This document shows positions 48,001 through 58,456 of a stretch of DNA of 64,000 nucleotides, piece after piece. Each line of letters opens with the position of its first letter. The first letter of the stretch is position 1. The DNA lies in assembly GCA_000507305.1 (NCBI GenBank), contig DF239097.1, forward strand, positions 268,293 to 332,292, given 5' to 3'. The translations under genes and the position numbers were made by a program. Below the pieces are notes generated by a model that was not told where the DNA came from, did no database searches, and was given only the letters and a program-made list of their open reading frames with translations. This stretch comes from Breviolum minutum Mf 1.05b.01 (taxonomy: Eukaryota > Sar > Dinophyceae > Suessiales > Symbiodiniaceae).

Positions 48001-48120
48001 ACGTGATAGATCCATATATTTTCTTCAACTGCACACAACACCAAGCACTTCCTGGCTCAGGGCATTCTCCAGGTCTGCCAGCGCTGTGGGCAACAACGCA
48101 AGGAGGGCCAAGCGAGCCAT
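45060..48120 (-). CDS. Secreted cysteine-rich mosaic protein
   Basis: Exon 1 (about 48035-48120) starts MARLALLALLPTALA, a clear signal peptide, then DLENALSQ. Exon 2 (46559 to about 46719) carries PGVSCMWSACDTAKLGMVEC then CVCL. Exon 3 (46312 to about 46360) carries GGTCGWFSCSKTRGPT. Exon 4 (about 46010-46081) carries CEGGKCLCTDGYVSFGGKC then a Thr run. Joining exon 3 (ending AG before GTGTTG) to exon 4 (after GACAG) restores one Cys module, G-x-C-x3-C-x6-GPT-x-C-x4-C-x-C. A Pro/Thr-rich linker (about 45780-45905, TTAPPTPATTATVAP) and a second module (about 45075-45200, CSKLGLNGLCCPTAGG) follow. I associate both modules with dinoflagellate secreted proteins. The order of exons is clear; the stop is not located. 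Likely extracellular or cell-surface; ligand unknown. Confidence 0.6.
45266..45361. mobile_element. 96-bp inverted-repeat element in an intron
   Basis: The arms 45266-45295 and 45333-45361 are inverted repeats of about 29 bp with two or three differences (both read ATACCCTC(T/C)AGGGAAC inwards). The 37-bp loop has no coding content. The sequence is unrelated to the elements at 12.4 and 43.5 kb. It lies between two exons of the cysteine-rich gene. Confidence 0.65.
46980..47020. repeat. AT tract in an intron
   Basis: AGTATATATATAGTATATATAT-type repeat with A-rich flanks. Confidence 0.7.
47184..47295. mobile_element. 112-bp long-hairpin inverted repeat in an intron
   Basis: Near-symmetrical arms of about 50 bp: outer GTGCGCA(A/G)AG, middle GCAAAACATGCTTTTGGGT-like, inner CGTTTTCTCAAA, around a 9-bp centre. 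Both strands are open across it (an artefact of symmetry). It sits in the first intron of the cysteine-rich gene. It is probably a non-autonomous inverted-repeat element, a third sequence type in this window. Confidence 0.65.
47605..47660. repeat. AT dinucleotide tract
   Basis: TATATATATATACATATAA-type repeat in an intron. Confidence 0.7.
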
Positions 48121-48371
48121 TTTCAAAACGCTTTTCCACGCCTGGCATCGACATGATGGACATTCAAAATTCCCCCAAAAAAATGATCATGTATAGATCT
48201 CCCAATGCTTGGGATTATGCATATGAGTATAAATCAAGTTTTAGGATCCACTTTACCCTCCAATAGAACTATGTATGATGACCATGCATGATCCAACAGA
48301 CTCAATCGCCACTAGATTTGAAGGCCCACCTGCCAAAGAAGCGCTATCCAAAAAGAGGAACGTGTTCAGGG

Positions 48372-48392
48372 CTTGAGCCAAAAATTCTTGGG
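48372..48392 (-). other. Possible relict spliced-leader sequence
   Basis: On the minus strand the last 12 bases are TTTTGGCTCAAG, identical to the 3' end of the 22-nt dinoflagellate spliced leader. Over 21 positions 16 match. It lies 5' of a stretch without a clear exon. Chance is not excluded. Confidence 0.3.
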
Positions 48393-48401
48393 CAAAACAT
48401 T

Positions 48402-50260
48402 TCAAGCTTGGCGACCAACAATTTGGGTCAGTTGCGATGCCGTTTGGTCAATTTTCAAAAAAAAACATGCCCTGGGGCCACCAGAGTCCACCACCAGCAA
48501 ATAATGATGCTTGTGAAGGGCGTCATTTCCAAGTAACCATTCGGCCTTGGGGGTCGAATCGATGAAAACAAGCACCAAGCAATGCACTGACGGAAAAGCG
48601 GAACTGATTGAAAACAAGGGCCCCCAGCAACCTTCTCAAGAAAACACCTCCAGAGCGTTGTGCTTCATGCTGCACCTGAGTGGATAAACGTTTGATATCT
48701 TGTGTATATATATATTATATAATATATTAATATTATGAGATATGTTGTGAGTGAATGTTGTTGCTAGGCCAGTCAAATTCTGTTCTGCTGCTTTGTCAAA
48801 GTAGCTAGCTCTGAGCCAGCAACAGCTGGAAGGTTTAGCACTTGTGTGAGGTTGACAAACTCTTTGGCGATGCTGTCATGCTCAATCACAGACCTCTGGG
48901 CAGACCCCACGCCAAACCAAAGCTGATCATAGCTGATCCCAATAAATAAAACATTGAGGTCTTGACGCTGGGTACCAATCGCCACGCTCAGCGATATACC
49001 TTCATCTACGCTGTGCAGAAAGCAGGAACCATTCTAAAGACTTGCACCACAAATAACCAGTGTACACTTTCAAGCACTGAACTGTCTAGAAACAACAAGC
49101 GCAAAAAGACGAGATCAGGACATGCTGGATCACAGGCACACCCCTTCACCATCGAATTTCACTTCACCGGAAAATCGGGCGGCTCTTTGCAGCTTGGATG
49201 CATCAAGGAACTAAAGACCAACAATGCAAAGCTCAGCAAGGCCTTGGCTTCTTGGGGCTTCGTAAGAGGTAACTGATGAACTGATGCTGAGTTTTGAGTA
49301 GCTGGTTTATGACTCCTTCCCGGTATACGCTGCATCGAAACATCTTTTTCCAAGGCTTGGACCAATGTGATGGCAAAAGCAGGAGCTGCCTGGGATTATA
49401 GTTTTCCAAAGGGTACAGTAAACAAAATCAAGACTGGCTTTAGGTATGATCGTACACCCGGCCAAAATCATCTGAGTTTGTTTGAAAAACATGCTCAAAC
49501 ATGAAGTGTGACTCGGTTTGACTAAAAGCAGTACCCGATTCCCAATCCATTTAGGGCCGCCTGGATCATCACATTGTACAACAGGTGCTGTGCATCACTG
49601 AGCTGCCACAAATCGGAGTTTACCAGCTGCAACCTCATTCCATGAGATGGTCAATGGTCAGATGAAACATCTCTGTGTTGGCAAATGTTGGTTTTTTCAG
49701 CAATAAGGATCAACCAGGAATGTGATCCAATGAGATGAGATCCAATGAGCCAGGATGCAATTTGAAGATTCGGCTCACTCGTAGTAATCTGAAGAGACGA
49801 AGCCTGAGTTTTCTGAGAGTTTTCTGCCAACAGCAGCACTGTATGTACGGTATTCATCTGCCGTGTCGTGCCTACTCTAGTCTTTCGTGGCATACTTTCT
49901 ATCAGCGAATCAAATTCCCAGAGTTACATGTGAAAATCCCTGGGTGACTTGTGACTTGTATTCAATTTTTAAGGTCAGAAACAGTGGGAAAATCCGCGTT
50001 TTGTAGCATCCAAGACTCCAGGCCAAATAAAATTGGAATCGGCTGAAGTGCCTAAAAGGACCTCCACCCAATAGGGCCTCGATTGTTGGCTCAGCAAGTT
50101 GGAAGATGTCCTTCAGCACTCTGTAAGCTGTTCCACGGGGTCAGCTGAGTTCACCGCAAAACGGTGAAGAGGTCCACAATGACAGCGGGCTGCCGCCAAA
50201 AGCTCCACCAATTTGAGATCCCTGGCACGGATCTATCCAACTTTCACATCTTCACTGGCG
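48402..50260 (-). CDS. Multi-exon gene (or 3' part of a longer one), unknown
   Basis: Exon-like minus blocks: about 50160-50240 (LKLVELLAAARCHCGPLHRF), about 50055-50125 (VLKDIFQLAEPTIEALLGG), about 49530-49630 (SDLWQLSDAQHLLYNVMIQA), about 49320-49400 (PAFAITLVQALEKDVSMQRI), about 48780-48930 (QLWFGVGSAQRSVIEHDSIA, continuing to GSELATLTKQQ) and about 48470-48600 (FIDSTPKAEWLLGNDALHKH). All are single-frame and helix-rich. The first two blocks abut in different frames near 50118, so a one-base indel is suspected. No family recognised. The phrase WLLGNDAL resembles a retroviral-type protease strand by chance only; no DTG/DSG active site precedes it. Confidence 0.45.
48700..48735. repeat. AT tract
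   Basis: TATATATATTATATAATATATTAATATTA run, intronic. Confidence 0.7.
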
Positions 50261-50419
50261 AAAAAAAATTGACAGGATCCATACTTTTAGAAATCTTTGT
50301 GTGAAAGATAGGGCGATACCACCAACAAGAGATGGATGTTTTTTTCTTTCATGACTTACCATGTAATGTAGAAACCACCACTCAACACTTTTTGACCCCG
50401 GAGTCGCAATAAATCAGCT

Positions 50420-53400
50420 GGGCTGGCAAACAAAGCGTCCCTGTTCGATTTCCACATCCTCGCTCTCCACCTCATCATTTGGGCTTTGCTGACTCTCCAG
50501 GTTGGCCTCAGATCTGCCAAGTTTGTGCTTCGAAAAGTTCTTGGAACCAAAGGGTTGTTACAACGCCAAGTATTCAAAGTAGCAAAAATCACATTGGAAT
50601 TTTTGCGGGAATAAAAAGCACTTCACCCTGAAACCCTGCCTTTTCTTCAGACTTGATGTCTCGGTTGAAGAGCAATTTCAACTCAGCACGACAAGATTCG
50701 GAAAAAAAAACTGGTACCTGTGGCACAAATGAATGCAAGAGACGTGCTTTTTGGCAATATGTTTGGGGCTTTTGGACCTCTTGCAACCCAAGATGTGATT
50801 GAGAACAACATAGAATTTCCAGGGTCATGGCCAGAAAGCGACCTTGCAGCAGCTTGGCACGTGCAAAAGGCGCGGTAAGCATCCTGCAGGAAGAATGGCT
50901 TATCAAGCTCAGCAAAGCGCACTGTTGATGGCTAGAATCTTGCACCCGTTGGTATATAGTTTTCTTAATCCCATGATTTATAGGGTCTCACACATGCCAG
51001 GTTTTTCTCCACTTGTCCTGATGAGGAACTCGGATGTGAAAATGATAACGCAGACTTCGTCGACTGCCTGCACCAAGGCACTCTGAAAATTCCAAAGACA
51101 AGACGACTGAGGATAAAAAGTGCATTGCTAAGCGAAAAAGACAGCCGTGCTGTTTTCCACGCCCTCATATAGCACAAGGACACAGAGTAAGTAAATGTTC
51201 ACGTCATGTCGTATCATGGGTCACAAGCGACCAGATTCTGCGGTCCCAAAGTTGTCACATCACTTATAGTTGTAGTCCTAGATTCTGCATCTTAAGACAG
51301 ACAGCCTGCATCCAGGGCAAAGCTTCTGGTTCACAACCCGCACACGGCACGATGGTATATCTCGGAATGGTGCCGGCCTGAAAACAGGGACATAGCACAA
51401 ACCAAAGCTGCAATGGGAACAGGCATTAAAACCGTTCGTGCCAAAGAAGTTCACCAGGTATCTGGCCATCCAAACAGCAATGCTAATCACAATCGTCATG
51501 ATCATGATGCAGCTCCTGGCACCAAGGCATCATCATGAGGTCCAACCATGTGACGCACCCATGGTGACATACCCCCCCACATAAGCGAGCCAGAAATGCA
51601 CAAAACGTGAGAACAAATTGGAGGTTCCACTGACATCAACGGTAAAGTAGATGCGCTCACACATGTTCATCCTGGGTGAATCCATAAGCGAAAAAACATC
51701 CAACCCCTGGACATACAGCATCTGCACACATGCACAACAAAAAAAGCATTCGGTCAATATAAAAACAGAATTTTCTATGTTGCAAATGTTGATCTTCTTG
51801 GGAACCGATGCGTTAAAGACTACTGCTATTCTACGAGGGAATTGCTCCGTTGTATGCAGGAAAATCTGAGTGATCAGGCTTAACACTGAAGGCGTTCAAC
51901 AGCTCATCCGCCTGGGTAGGGATTCACACTGCATCAACAAAGCCAGGCTTTGTAAGAAAGTCAACAAATCATCGATGTGATCTCTGCTTACGCTCAGATT
52001 CACTTTGTATTCTCGACAAAGAAACAAGAAAACATCTGATACGATACAGTCGGGGTTTGAAGCTTAAGCGAAGGGGCTTTCCACTTTTTCTTGGTAAAGT
52101 CGTGGATGGAACTCTGCAGCTTTTCGACGATGAAATGCCTCCAACAAACCATCTCTGGATCCAATGCTGGCTTCGAATGAAAAGAGCACGTACTTTATCA
52201 TCTGGAAGGAAGACAGTGAAAACGGGCATGCTATAATCTCCCAGACGTTTTCATTTTTTTCCATCCACTCTTTACCTTCCATCCCAGTTCTCATCTGCAA
52301 AAAGTCGACATCTTCGAGCTCCACAATGCATAGCTTGATTGGTCTTGACGTGGAATCCCAGGAAGTAGCAGATGGCAGACACACTTTTTTTCCAGCTATT
52401 AAAGCATTGTGAATTTTCAGAATTTCAACATAAGTGCCTACTACACTTAGACGCAAACCGATCCACCAGCCTTTCAGCTCGGGTTCGACCAGTACGAAAG
52501 TATTCATCAAAGATCCGCAGCGTCGTGAGAATCTGAAAACGTCGGAAAACGCGAAAAGTTCGAAACGTCTCAGCTTCTTGGATTCATCTACGATGATGTT
52601 TCGTACATTTTTCAATTTTTTGATATGACTTGTGATGCACTGTCTGGCTACATCGAAAATTGTCAAGTAAACTGCTGAAATGACCAGCCCCCGTCCCCAA
52701 ACCGCACCAGTGAAGCTCGGAGTTCTCCAGGCGAATCTGCAGAGAAACGCATCTCCAACCTGTTTGTTCGCTGTTCATCTTTTTCCACCGTTGTTCGCTA
52801 GCCCACCTTTCTCCCAACATTCCCCGTCACCAGAAGTCGTTCGATGCCTGGCAAAGCCTCTCTTGAGAACATGGTGAGGAACTCTGTAGAAGGTGCCCAT
52901 GATACATCTCTCCTGCGCAAGGAAGAAGCTGAAAGGACCAACTAGAGACATCATAAACACGTCGGTAGTTTGCATCAAGTCCTCCGTTTTTTTACAGTGG
53001 GCAATACTACCATCTGTATGTGTGAGGACTGTGGGAATAGGAATCCTTTGCTGCATGTATGTACACAACATGGATATGACGTAATATGAATATGACAACT
53101 TGAAAGCAACGCAGGTGCGTTCTAGGTGTTCATCTCCCATGATTTATCTGGTAAAAGGTCCGTCCCCTCTCAAGCCCTTGCCTTTTCAATATCTTCAACA
53201 TCCGCGGTACTGCTTTCACGAATTATCTGGCGAACGTGGAACGCAAAAGGGCTAACATGGCATGGCGTCCTCAGATTCCAAAATCTATCAGAAAACCACC
53301 AGCATTCCTGTTCATCCAAGTGCAGTGAAACCTTTGTAACTTTGGATGGACTGACCATGGACCATGGATTCAAATGACCAAAACAAGTCGGCTCTTCCAA

Positions 53401-53960
53401 CGATCCTGCAGTACTCAAATGGCTCGACCCAACCTCACAAACCCGACAACCAACACCAATCTATCCTTTCAAAGGTGCAACTTAAATATACAACAATCAG
53501 AAAGAACCAGCAATGAGAAATGACATTTTGATACATGTTCTCTATGTAGAACTGAATCTGCAAAATCGATTCTACAGGGACATCTATCAACGTGCAAAAG
53601 AATTCCCTGAGGTCAGAACGGAAGTGTGTGATTGTCTGCGTCCCGAAGTATGTGACCTTGAGAAGTTCTCACCAAAGACGAGGTTTCCAAGCTGCCTGTA
53701 GCTTCGGAAGTCTTCAACAAAAGCTTGAGGCGAGGTTGCGATTTCATTGTGAAGGAAACTTCAAGGAAAACTGGAAACCTTATGGAACTGGCTCGTCCCA
53801 GTATCGCATGCTTTGTCACATCATAATCCATTTCTCTCCATGTCCACTTTTCTCCTGGTGCCTTAGTGAACTTCTTCGGGAGCGGGAAGTTTGGCGAGAA
53901 CTCGTGGAATAATGCGTGTTTCTGACCGAAGCATGGGACGGCCTCACCTGCGATGGTGTG
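50420..53960 (-). CDS. Multi-exon gene, possibly membrane protein, unknown
   Basis: Exon-like minus blocks: about 53860-53945 (CFGQKHALFHEFSPNFPLPK, continuing into a long open stretch), about 53660-53760 (SPQAFVEDFRSYRQLGNLVF), about 53170-53290 (FAFHVRQIIRESSTADVEDI), about 52815-52920 (PSTEFLTMFSREALPGIERL), about 52625-52745 with hydrophobic GLVISAVYLTIFDVARQ, about 52440-52575, about 52065-52160 (RHFIVEKLQSSIHDFTKKKW), about 51390-51490 with hydrophobic IMIMTIVISIAVWMARYLV, about 51015-51112 (VDEVCVIIFTSEFLIRTSGE), about 50625-50690 and about 50425-50520 (acidic). Two or more transmembrane-like segments suggest a membrane protein. Similarity of two blocks to voltage-sensor helices is discussed as a finding but is not enough to name it. 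It may be continuous with the 48.4-50.3 kb gene. Confidence 0.4.
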
Positions 53961-54524
53961 GGTCCATGTAAGTCAAGACACTCAAGAACACTCAAAACAT
54001 GACCCCCAACCTCCGTCATAGCCAGACCTAAGGGTCAGCTCTGCTGAGTCTGGGTCCATCGTGTGGATGTCATGCCCAGAAGAAACTGGTCCATTTTCAG
54101 CTGTGATCTAGTCACTCTTCTTCATGTATCAACACTGTTTGCAAAAAGAAACTGTCAATACGGATCTTTCTGCTGCATGATCTGCATAAACAATGGGTTA
54201 AAATGGTTTCAACTGTTCACCGCGTTGCTGGAGATAATATGGAGATCTACTTGAAATGCCCTGACAATATCACGGTCATTTTTCTTTCCGCGGCTTCTTG
54301 TGGCCGAAACTTTGTGTTTGCACTCTACCGGCCGAGGCTGCGGCAGGAAGCCGCAGTACCACTGTGTCTGTCAGTGGTTGCCTCTACACCGCCATGACTT
54401 TCAATAATTGCCATTCGGAGACCGGAAAAAAGTGCCCGACTTGGCACAAAAGTCGGAAAAGCTAAATTCGAAGACGAAGTCCAAAAGTTTCATATTTTGT
54501 GATCCAAGCTGCCACGCAAAAGTC
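53961..54524. other. Spacer, no clear exon
   Basis: Only short frames, with a 7-bp GC-rich stem (CTGCGGC...GCCGCAG) near 54339-54357. Confidence 0.35.
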
Positions 54525-55838
54525 TCATGGGATGATTTCTGGTCCCTGGGGAGCTTGGCCAGCTTCGACTTGGTCTCGGCTGCATGAGTAGTGCTTCGGC
54601 TTGCTACAACCAACGGAGTACCATGCACTTGGACATAAGGCGCCATCGCTACAGCATTGCTCCCCGCGGCACATCTGGCACTCTCCCGGCGGCCCCGGGC
54701 ATGTCAAGTCACATTTCACATCGTCACCAAATGCACAGTTAGCAACCATAGTGGAAGTAGTAGTGGTAGTGGTGGTGAGCTCGGCGGGGAAAGATGGCGC
54801 CCGAGCGATACAGCAAAGACCAAATGCGTGGTATGGATCAGTGGCCGCCATGGGCGAGTCACGCTCCAGCCAGAGGTAGCCCTTGTTACCCCAACTCTCA
54901 CCGTAAGAGTTGCGGATGATCCAATACTTCATACCGTTTTGCAAGTCCTCTTCTTTCCACACCCCAAAGCCTACCACTGTCACATAGTGAGTAAGCCCCA
55001 TATGATCACCTCCCTTCATGCAACCACACAAAGTCCCTTTATCATTAGTCAGGTAGGCCCCGTCCACGATGATGCCATTAGGATTACCTTTGAACGACCA
55101 GAACCATTTACCGCCGAAAGTTCCTGCTGTGCTCACGGGCTGCTGCAGCACCACCGATGCCAACATGACTTCTGCCGTAGTGCTGATTTTCCCTGTATTT
55201 AGATAGCTGCACCCACCGAGTGCCAGAAGGCCCTGTTTTCGATCTGGATTTGGCCAGTCGCACTGCTGGTCATCCAAATGGCTGCTGAAGACCGTGGGGT
55301 CATCATGCTCTGACAGCCAGCCTCCCGGCAACTTATCGGTGGCCCAGTGGAAAACATCGCCGTTACCACCGTTACCACCGTTGTTCAAGCATAACGACAC
55401 ACCTTTCATGGCCTTTCCGAGGCAACTGCAGATTTCCTGGACCGAGGTAATACTCTTCAGAGGCGTGGGTGGGACGCCTGGTTGACCTGCACCTGGGGGG
55501 CTCATCTGCTTACAGCGCAAACCATCAATGGCAGTTGCTCCAGCAATGGCCCAGCAGGACATTGTATGGCAAATCGTTGTATGGTCGCTCCCATAGTACC
55601 ATTGTTGCGGGACACTGAAGTTGGCCTAGCACTCCCGCCAATCGACAGACTCTGGCAATGGCTGCGGTTGCAAAGTCTCGCACGGACAGCCAGCCATTTG
55701 AAAGTAGCATCCATTCCCATGTATCTCAGGTGCGGACAGGGAAATGTTGAGCAAGGAAGATTCGAAATTTCCACAAGCAACCGGAGAAGCTACCGCCCGG
55801 AGTGTAGCAACTGTTGCGAGCATCGCCCACATTGCCAT
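54525..55838 (-). pseudogene. Papain-family (C1) cysteine protease interrupted by one in-frame TAG
   Basis: The frame opens at 55836-55838 with MAMWAMLATVATLRAVASPV, a signal peptide, and runs 70 codons to SVDWREC, where TAG (55626-55628) interrupts it. The same frame then continues for 367 codons to the stop at 54525. After the TAG come the catalytic Cys region (MSCWAIAGATAIDG), the His region (GLTHYVTVVGFG) and the Asn region (YWIIRNSYGESWG), in papain order. A Thr run and a Cys-rich tail (CRGEQCCSDGALCPSA) close the protein. The usual oxyanion-hole Gln six residues before the Cys is not seen (Ile there). I see no long I29-type propeptide. It may be a recent pseudogene, a sequencing error, or read-through. 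An internal Met (55560-55562) lies just after the TAG, two codons before the catalytic Cys. No intron is visible. Confidence 0.75.
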
Positions 55839-56840
55839 GGCACTTTCTTGTTTCTGGGGCCAGCGTCCCGCGAGGCTGAAACTCTGAAGCAGTTCCAGAT
55901 TTAGTCGTGTCAAAATGGCTACGGTAATAATCTCAGAATGTTCACACACATCACACAGACACATTGAGATTATTAGTGCAAAACCTTGCAATACATCTAG
56001 ATGTGGAAGCTGCAACTGTGATCGATCTATTTAACATTTTCAGATTCCGTGCTGAAGTACAGTACTAGCTTTGTAGAACGGTTGGAAGATTTTTGTAAGT
56101 TGTTTCAGGATCAGCTTTTGCCCAGGCACGAGTGCTAACAAGCAGCGCATGCGACTACTCGAAGCGGCGGTCAGCAAAACATAGCATTCAGAGGAAGCAT
56201 ATCTTCCAGAGTAATGCGACCAACCCTCAAGGGAGAACAATGCTGACTCTGGCAGATGAAACAGTAGATGGACTGTCAGTACCATGCTTGCAAGCTTCCA
56301 CAATGAGTACACTTGCAATTTTGAGGCAAGAAACATCACTAGCTTGCCACTTCTTGAAATAAGGAAGCTATTGGAATGAAAATTGCTGTCAACAAACTCT
56401 GCTAAGGTATCTCTCATGTCAATCTGCATCTTTGACCCAAATATCCTGCAGGAATCAAACAAGAGAAGGCCGACCATTTCCGGGAAGCTGCAGCAAAATA
56501 TACCACGTCATAAAGGTAGTACTATGTAGCACTACCAACCGCTCGTGCTATGGAATTCTGATGCTCTTGACTCTCCCTTCAAATGCTGCAAATCTTTTTG
56601 TGCAGCATTTTTTGGCTGCCACTTTTGACCAGAAGTTTCCTAAGTCCCCTCAAAGTGTGTAGAGAAAATTTGGTCAATAAAATACTTATATAGCCTATGC
56701 GAATGCATGTCATAGTTTTTCTACAGGTATTCATTAACTTGTGATCACCTGCCAGCAACGGAACCCCCGACTTTTCTGTTCGACAACAGCGGGCTTGGAG
56801 AATCCGCGTCGCGGCGAAGCCTGATAGGAGCAGGGTTGCA
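55839..56840. other. Spacer with one unassigned open frame
   Basis: A 145-codon minus frame (56040-56477) is open, but its codon use shows no bias and no motif is recognisable. It could be an exon of a longer upstream gene or chance. Confidence 0.3.
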
Positions 56841-58159
56841 TCACAAATTCCACATGCACGGAGCAGCTCCGCCTTTGCTCCCCTCCAAGCAGAAGAAGCC
56901 AAAGAGAAACAGGAAACCAATGGACCAAAACAGAGGCCCAAAGGCTACCTGCCAAACAATTCATACACTAAGACTTGACTCACCGAATCAAGCCGAATCA
57001 AAGAAAATTGCTGGCAAAGTAAACCAATCTCGCCTGTGGCCAAGTAAACCAGGCTGCAGGCCATGCCCAGCACAAGGGCCAACCAAAGAAAGCGTGGGTC
57101 GCTGAAGGTCCTGGGAGAAACCATTGGTTCCGCTCCACACTTGTTTCAATGCATGCGAGGCGATGTTCCCTGGCCTGCCACCATCTTTCAGAGCACCCAG
57201 TCGCGCCAGAGCATAGCCGCTCGGTATGTGGCAAAGCACAAAAAGCGTCAGGCAAGTGCAGGCATATAACCTCAGCGAAAAACTCTGACAGGCCGACATC
57301 ATGCAAGCAACCTCCAGCAACTCTGCCAAGCTTCCACTGCATAAAAGTCATCTGCCCAAGCATGCCCCAAGTAGTGCCTACCGCTATGGACAGAGACCAA
57401 ATGAAAAATCTGATCACTTTCCACTCATTCCTGCCTCCTCCGTCCATGTTGGCATTGGGCCTTGTCAGTAGTATATCCCATCGGCTACGTAAACCAGCCC
57501 GAAATAGCATTCCCAACATTCCCAACAGCACAATGTCACATTTCATTTCAGCACCTTTTGACGTGTCAAAAGGTTCTGGTTCATCACTTTTTGACGCCCA
57601 GCTACAGCAGCAAAACTCTCCAAAATGCCTCAGAATCGTGGCCATTGTCAAGAGTTCATGTCAGTTCATGCTGCTGAATATTCTTCACAAAATGGCCTCC
57701 TCAACGATGCACGGGAAGATTGCACATCTCACCAACGTCAAACAAACTTTGCGCAGCTGTGGAGGAGCACACGGCTCCTGGCCGGCAATAGTGGCACCAA
57801 AACACAAGAATGATAATGACAAATATGGACAGTCTAGAGAAAAACATGGAAAAACTACAAGGACATTGGATATTGTGAAGAAGCAAAATGAACAAACCAA
57901 TTCATCCAATTCATCTGAAAACACCCAAGGCTTCGACCAAAAAGTTTCTCACTGGCAAAGCCAGAACAGCCATTACAACCAAAGCACCTGCGACATGAGA
58001 AAGCAGCCAGAACGGCCATTACAAATTCTGAATCGATATGAGTTCATGCAGCAGTCGACGTTGCATGACCAAGAAGCGACACCTGCCTGCGACAAATTCC
58101 AAGTCCTTCAGGCTTGGCAATCGCGCTGCTGCGTTCAGCCGAGCAAAGGCCATGTTCAT
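56841..58159 (-). CDS. Multi-pass membrane protein, unknown family
   Basis: The likely start at 58157-58159 has a TGA two codons upstream: MNMAFARLNAAARLPSLKDL. Blocks follow at about 57735-57800 (EPCAPPQLRKVCLT), 57340-57580 (CDIVLLGMLGMLFRAGL, then VIRFFIWSLSIAVGTTWGML and QMTFMQWKLGR), about 57200-57290 (LYACTCLTLFVLCHIPSGYA), about 56990-57135 (FLWLALVLGMACSLVYLATG, ending SLIRLDS before a textbook GTGAGT donor) and a last exon 56841 to about 56950 after a TTGGCAG acceptor (FGPLFWSIGFLFLFGFF) with a TGA stop. At least five hydrophobic helices are visible. The joins around 57130-57200 are uncertain because frames change over a short distance. Transporter-like, but no signature motif. Confidence 0.5.
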
Positions 58160-58456
58160 GGCTCACTCTCGTGCGATGGTTTTATTGTGGTATTTTGTGG
58201 TAAGTTATGATACACTTTTCAATTGCAACGTCAAGACTCAGAACCTGAAAATTTGCACCCGCTACTTTTTCCTGAGCATGGCAACACATCTCACATGCGC
58301 CTTTACAAGATCTCACATGCTTTTTAAAGCTTCGAGAGCCGAAGGCTGCAAAAGTCCAGAATTGCATCGGTCACAACAGCATTCTACTCAGCTCTCGTGT
58401 CTTCAATCTTTAGCAGAGCCCATGGTTCCATAGATTTTCATGACTAGATCCTTCCA

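Noticed and set aside
48402..48617. WLLGNDAL segment as a possible retroviral-type aspartic protease
   Set aside because: There is no active-site DTG/DSG at the expected distance and no reverse transcriptase or integrase nearby.
57149..58210. 353-codon open frame on the plus strand, the longest in the window
   Set aside because: It lies antisense to hydrophobic exons with good splice sites (56841-58159, minus). Its translation is low-complexity, rich in Ser, Gln and Lys, with no motif, and no other plus-strand gene is supported.
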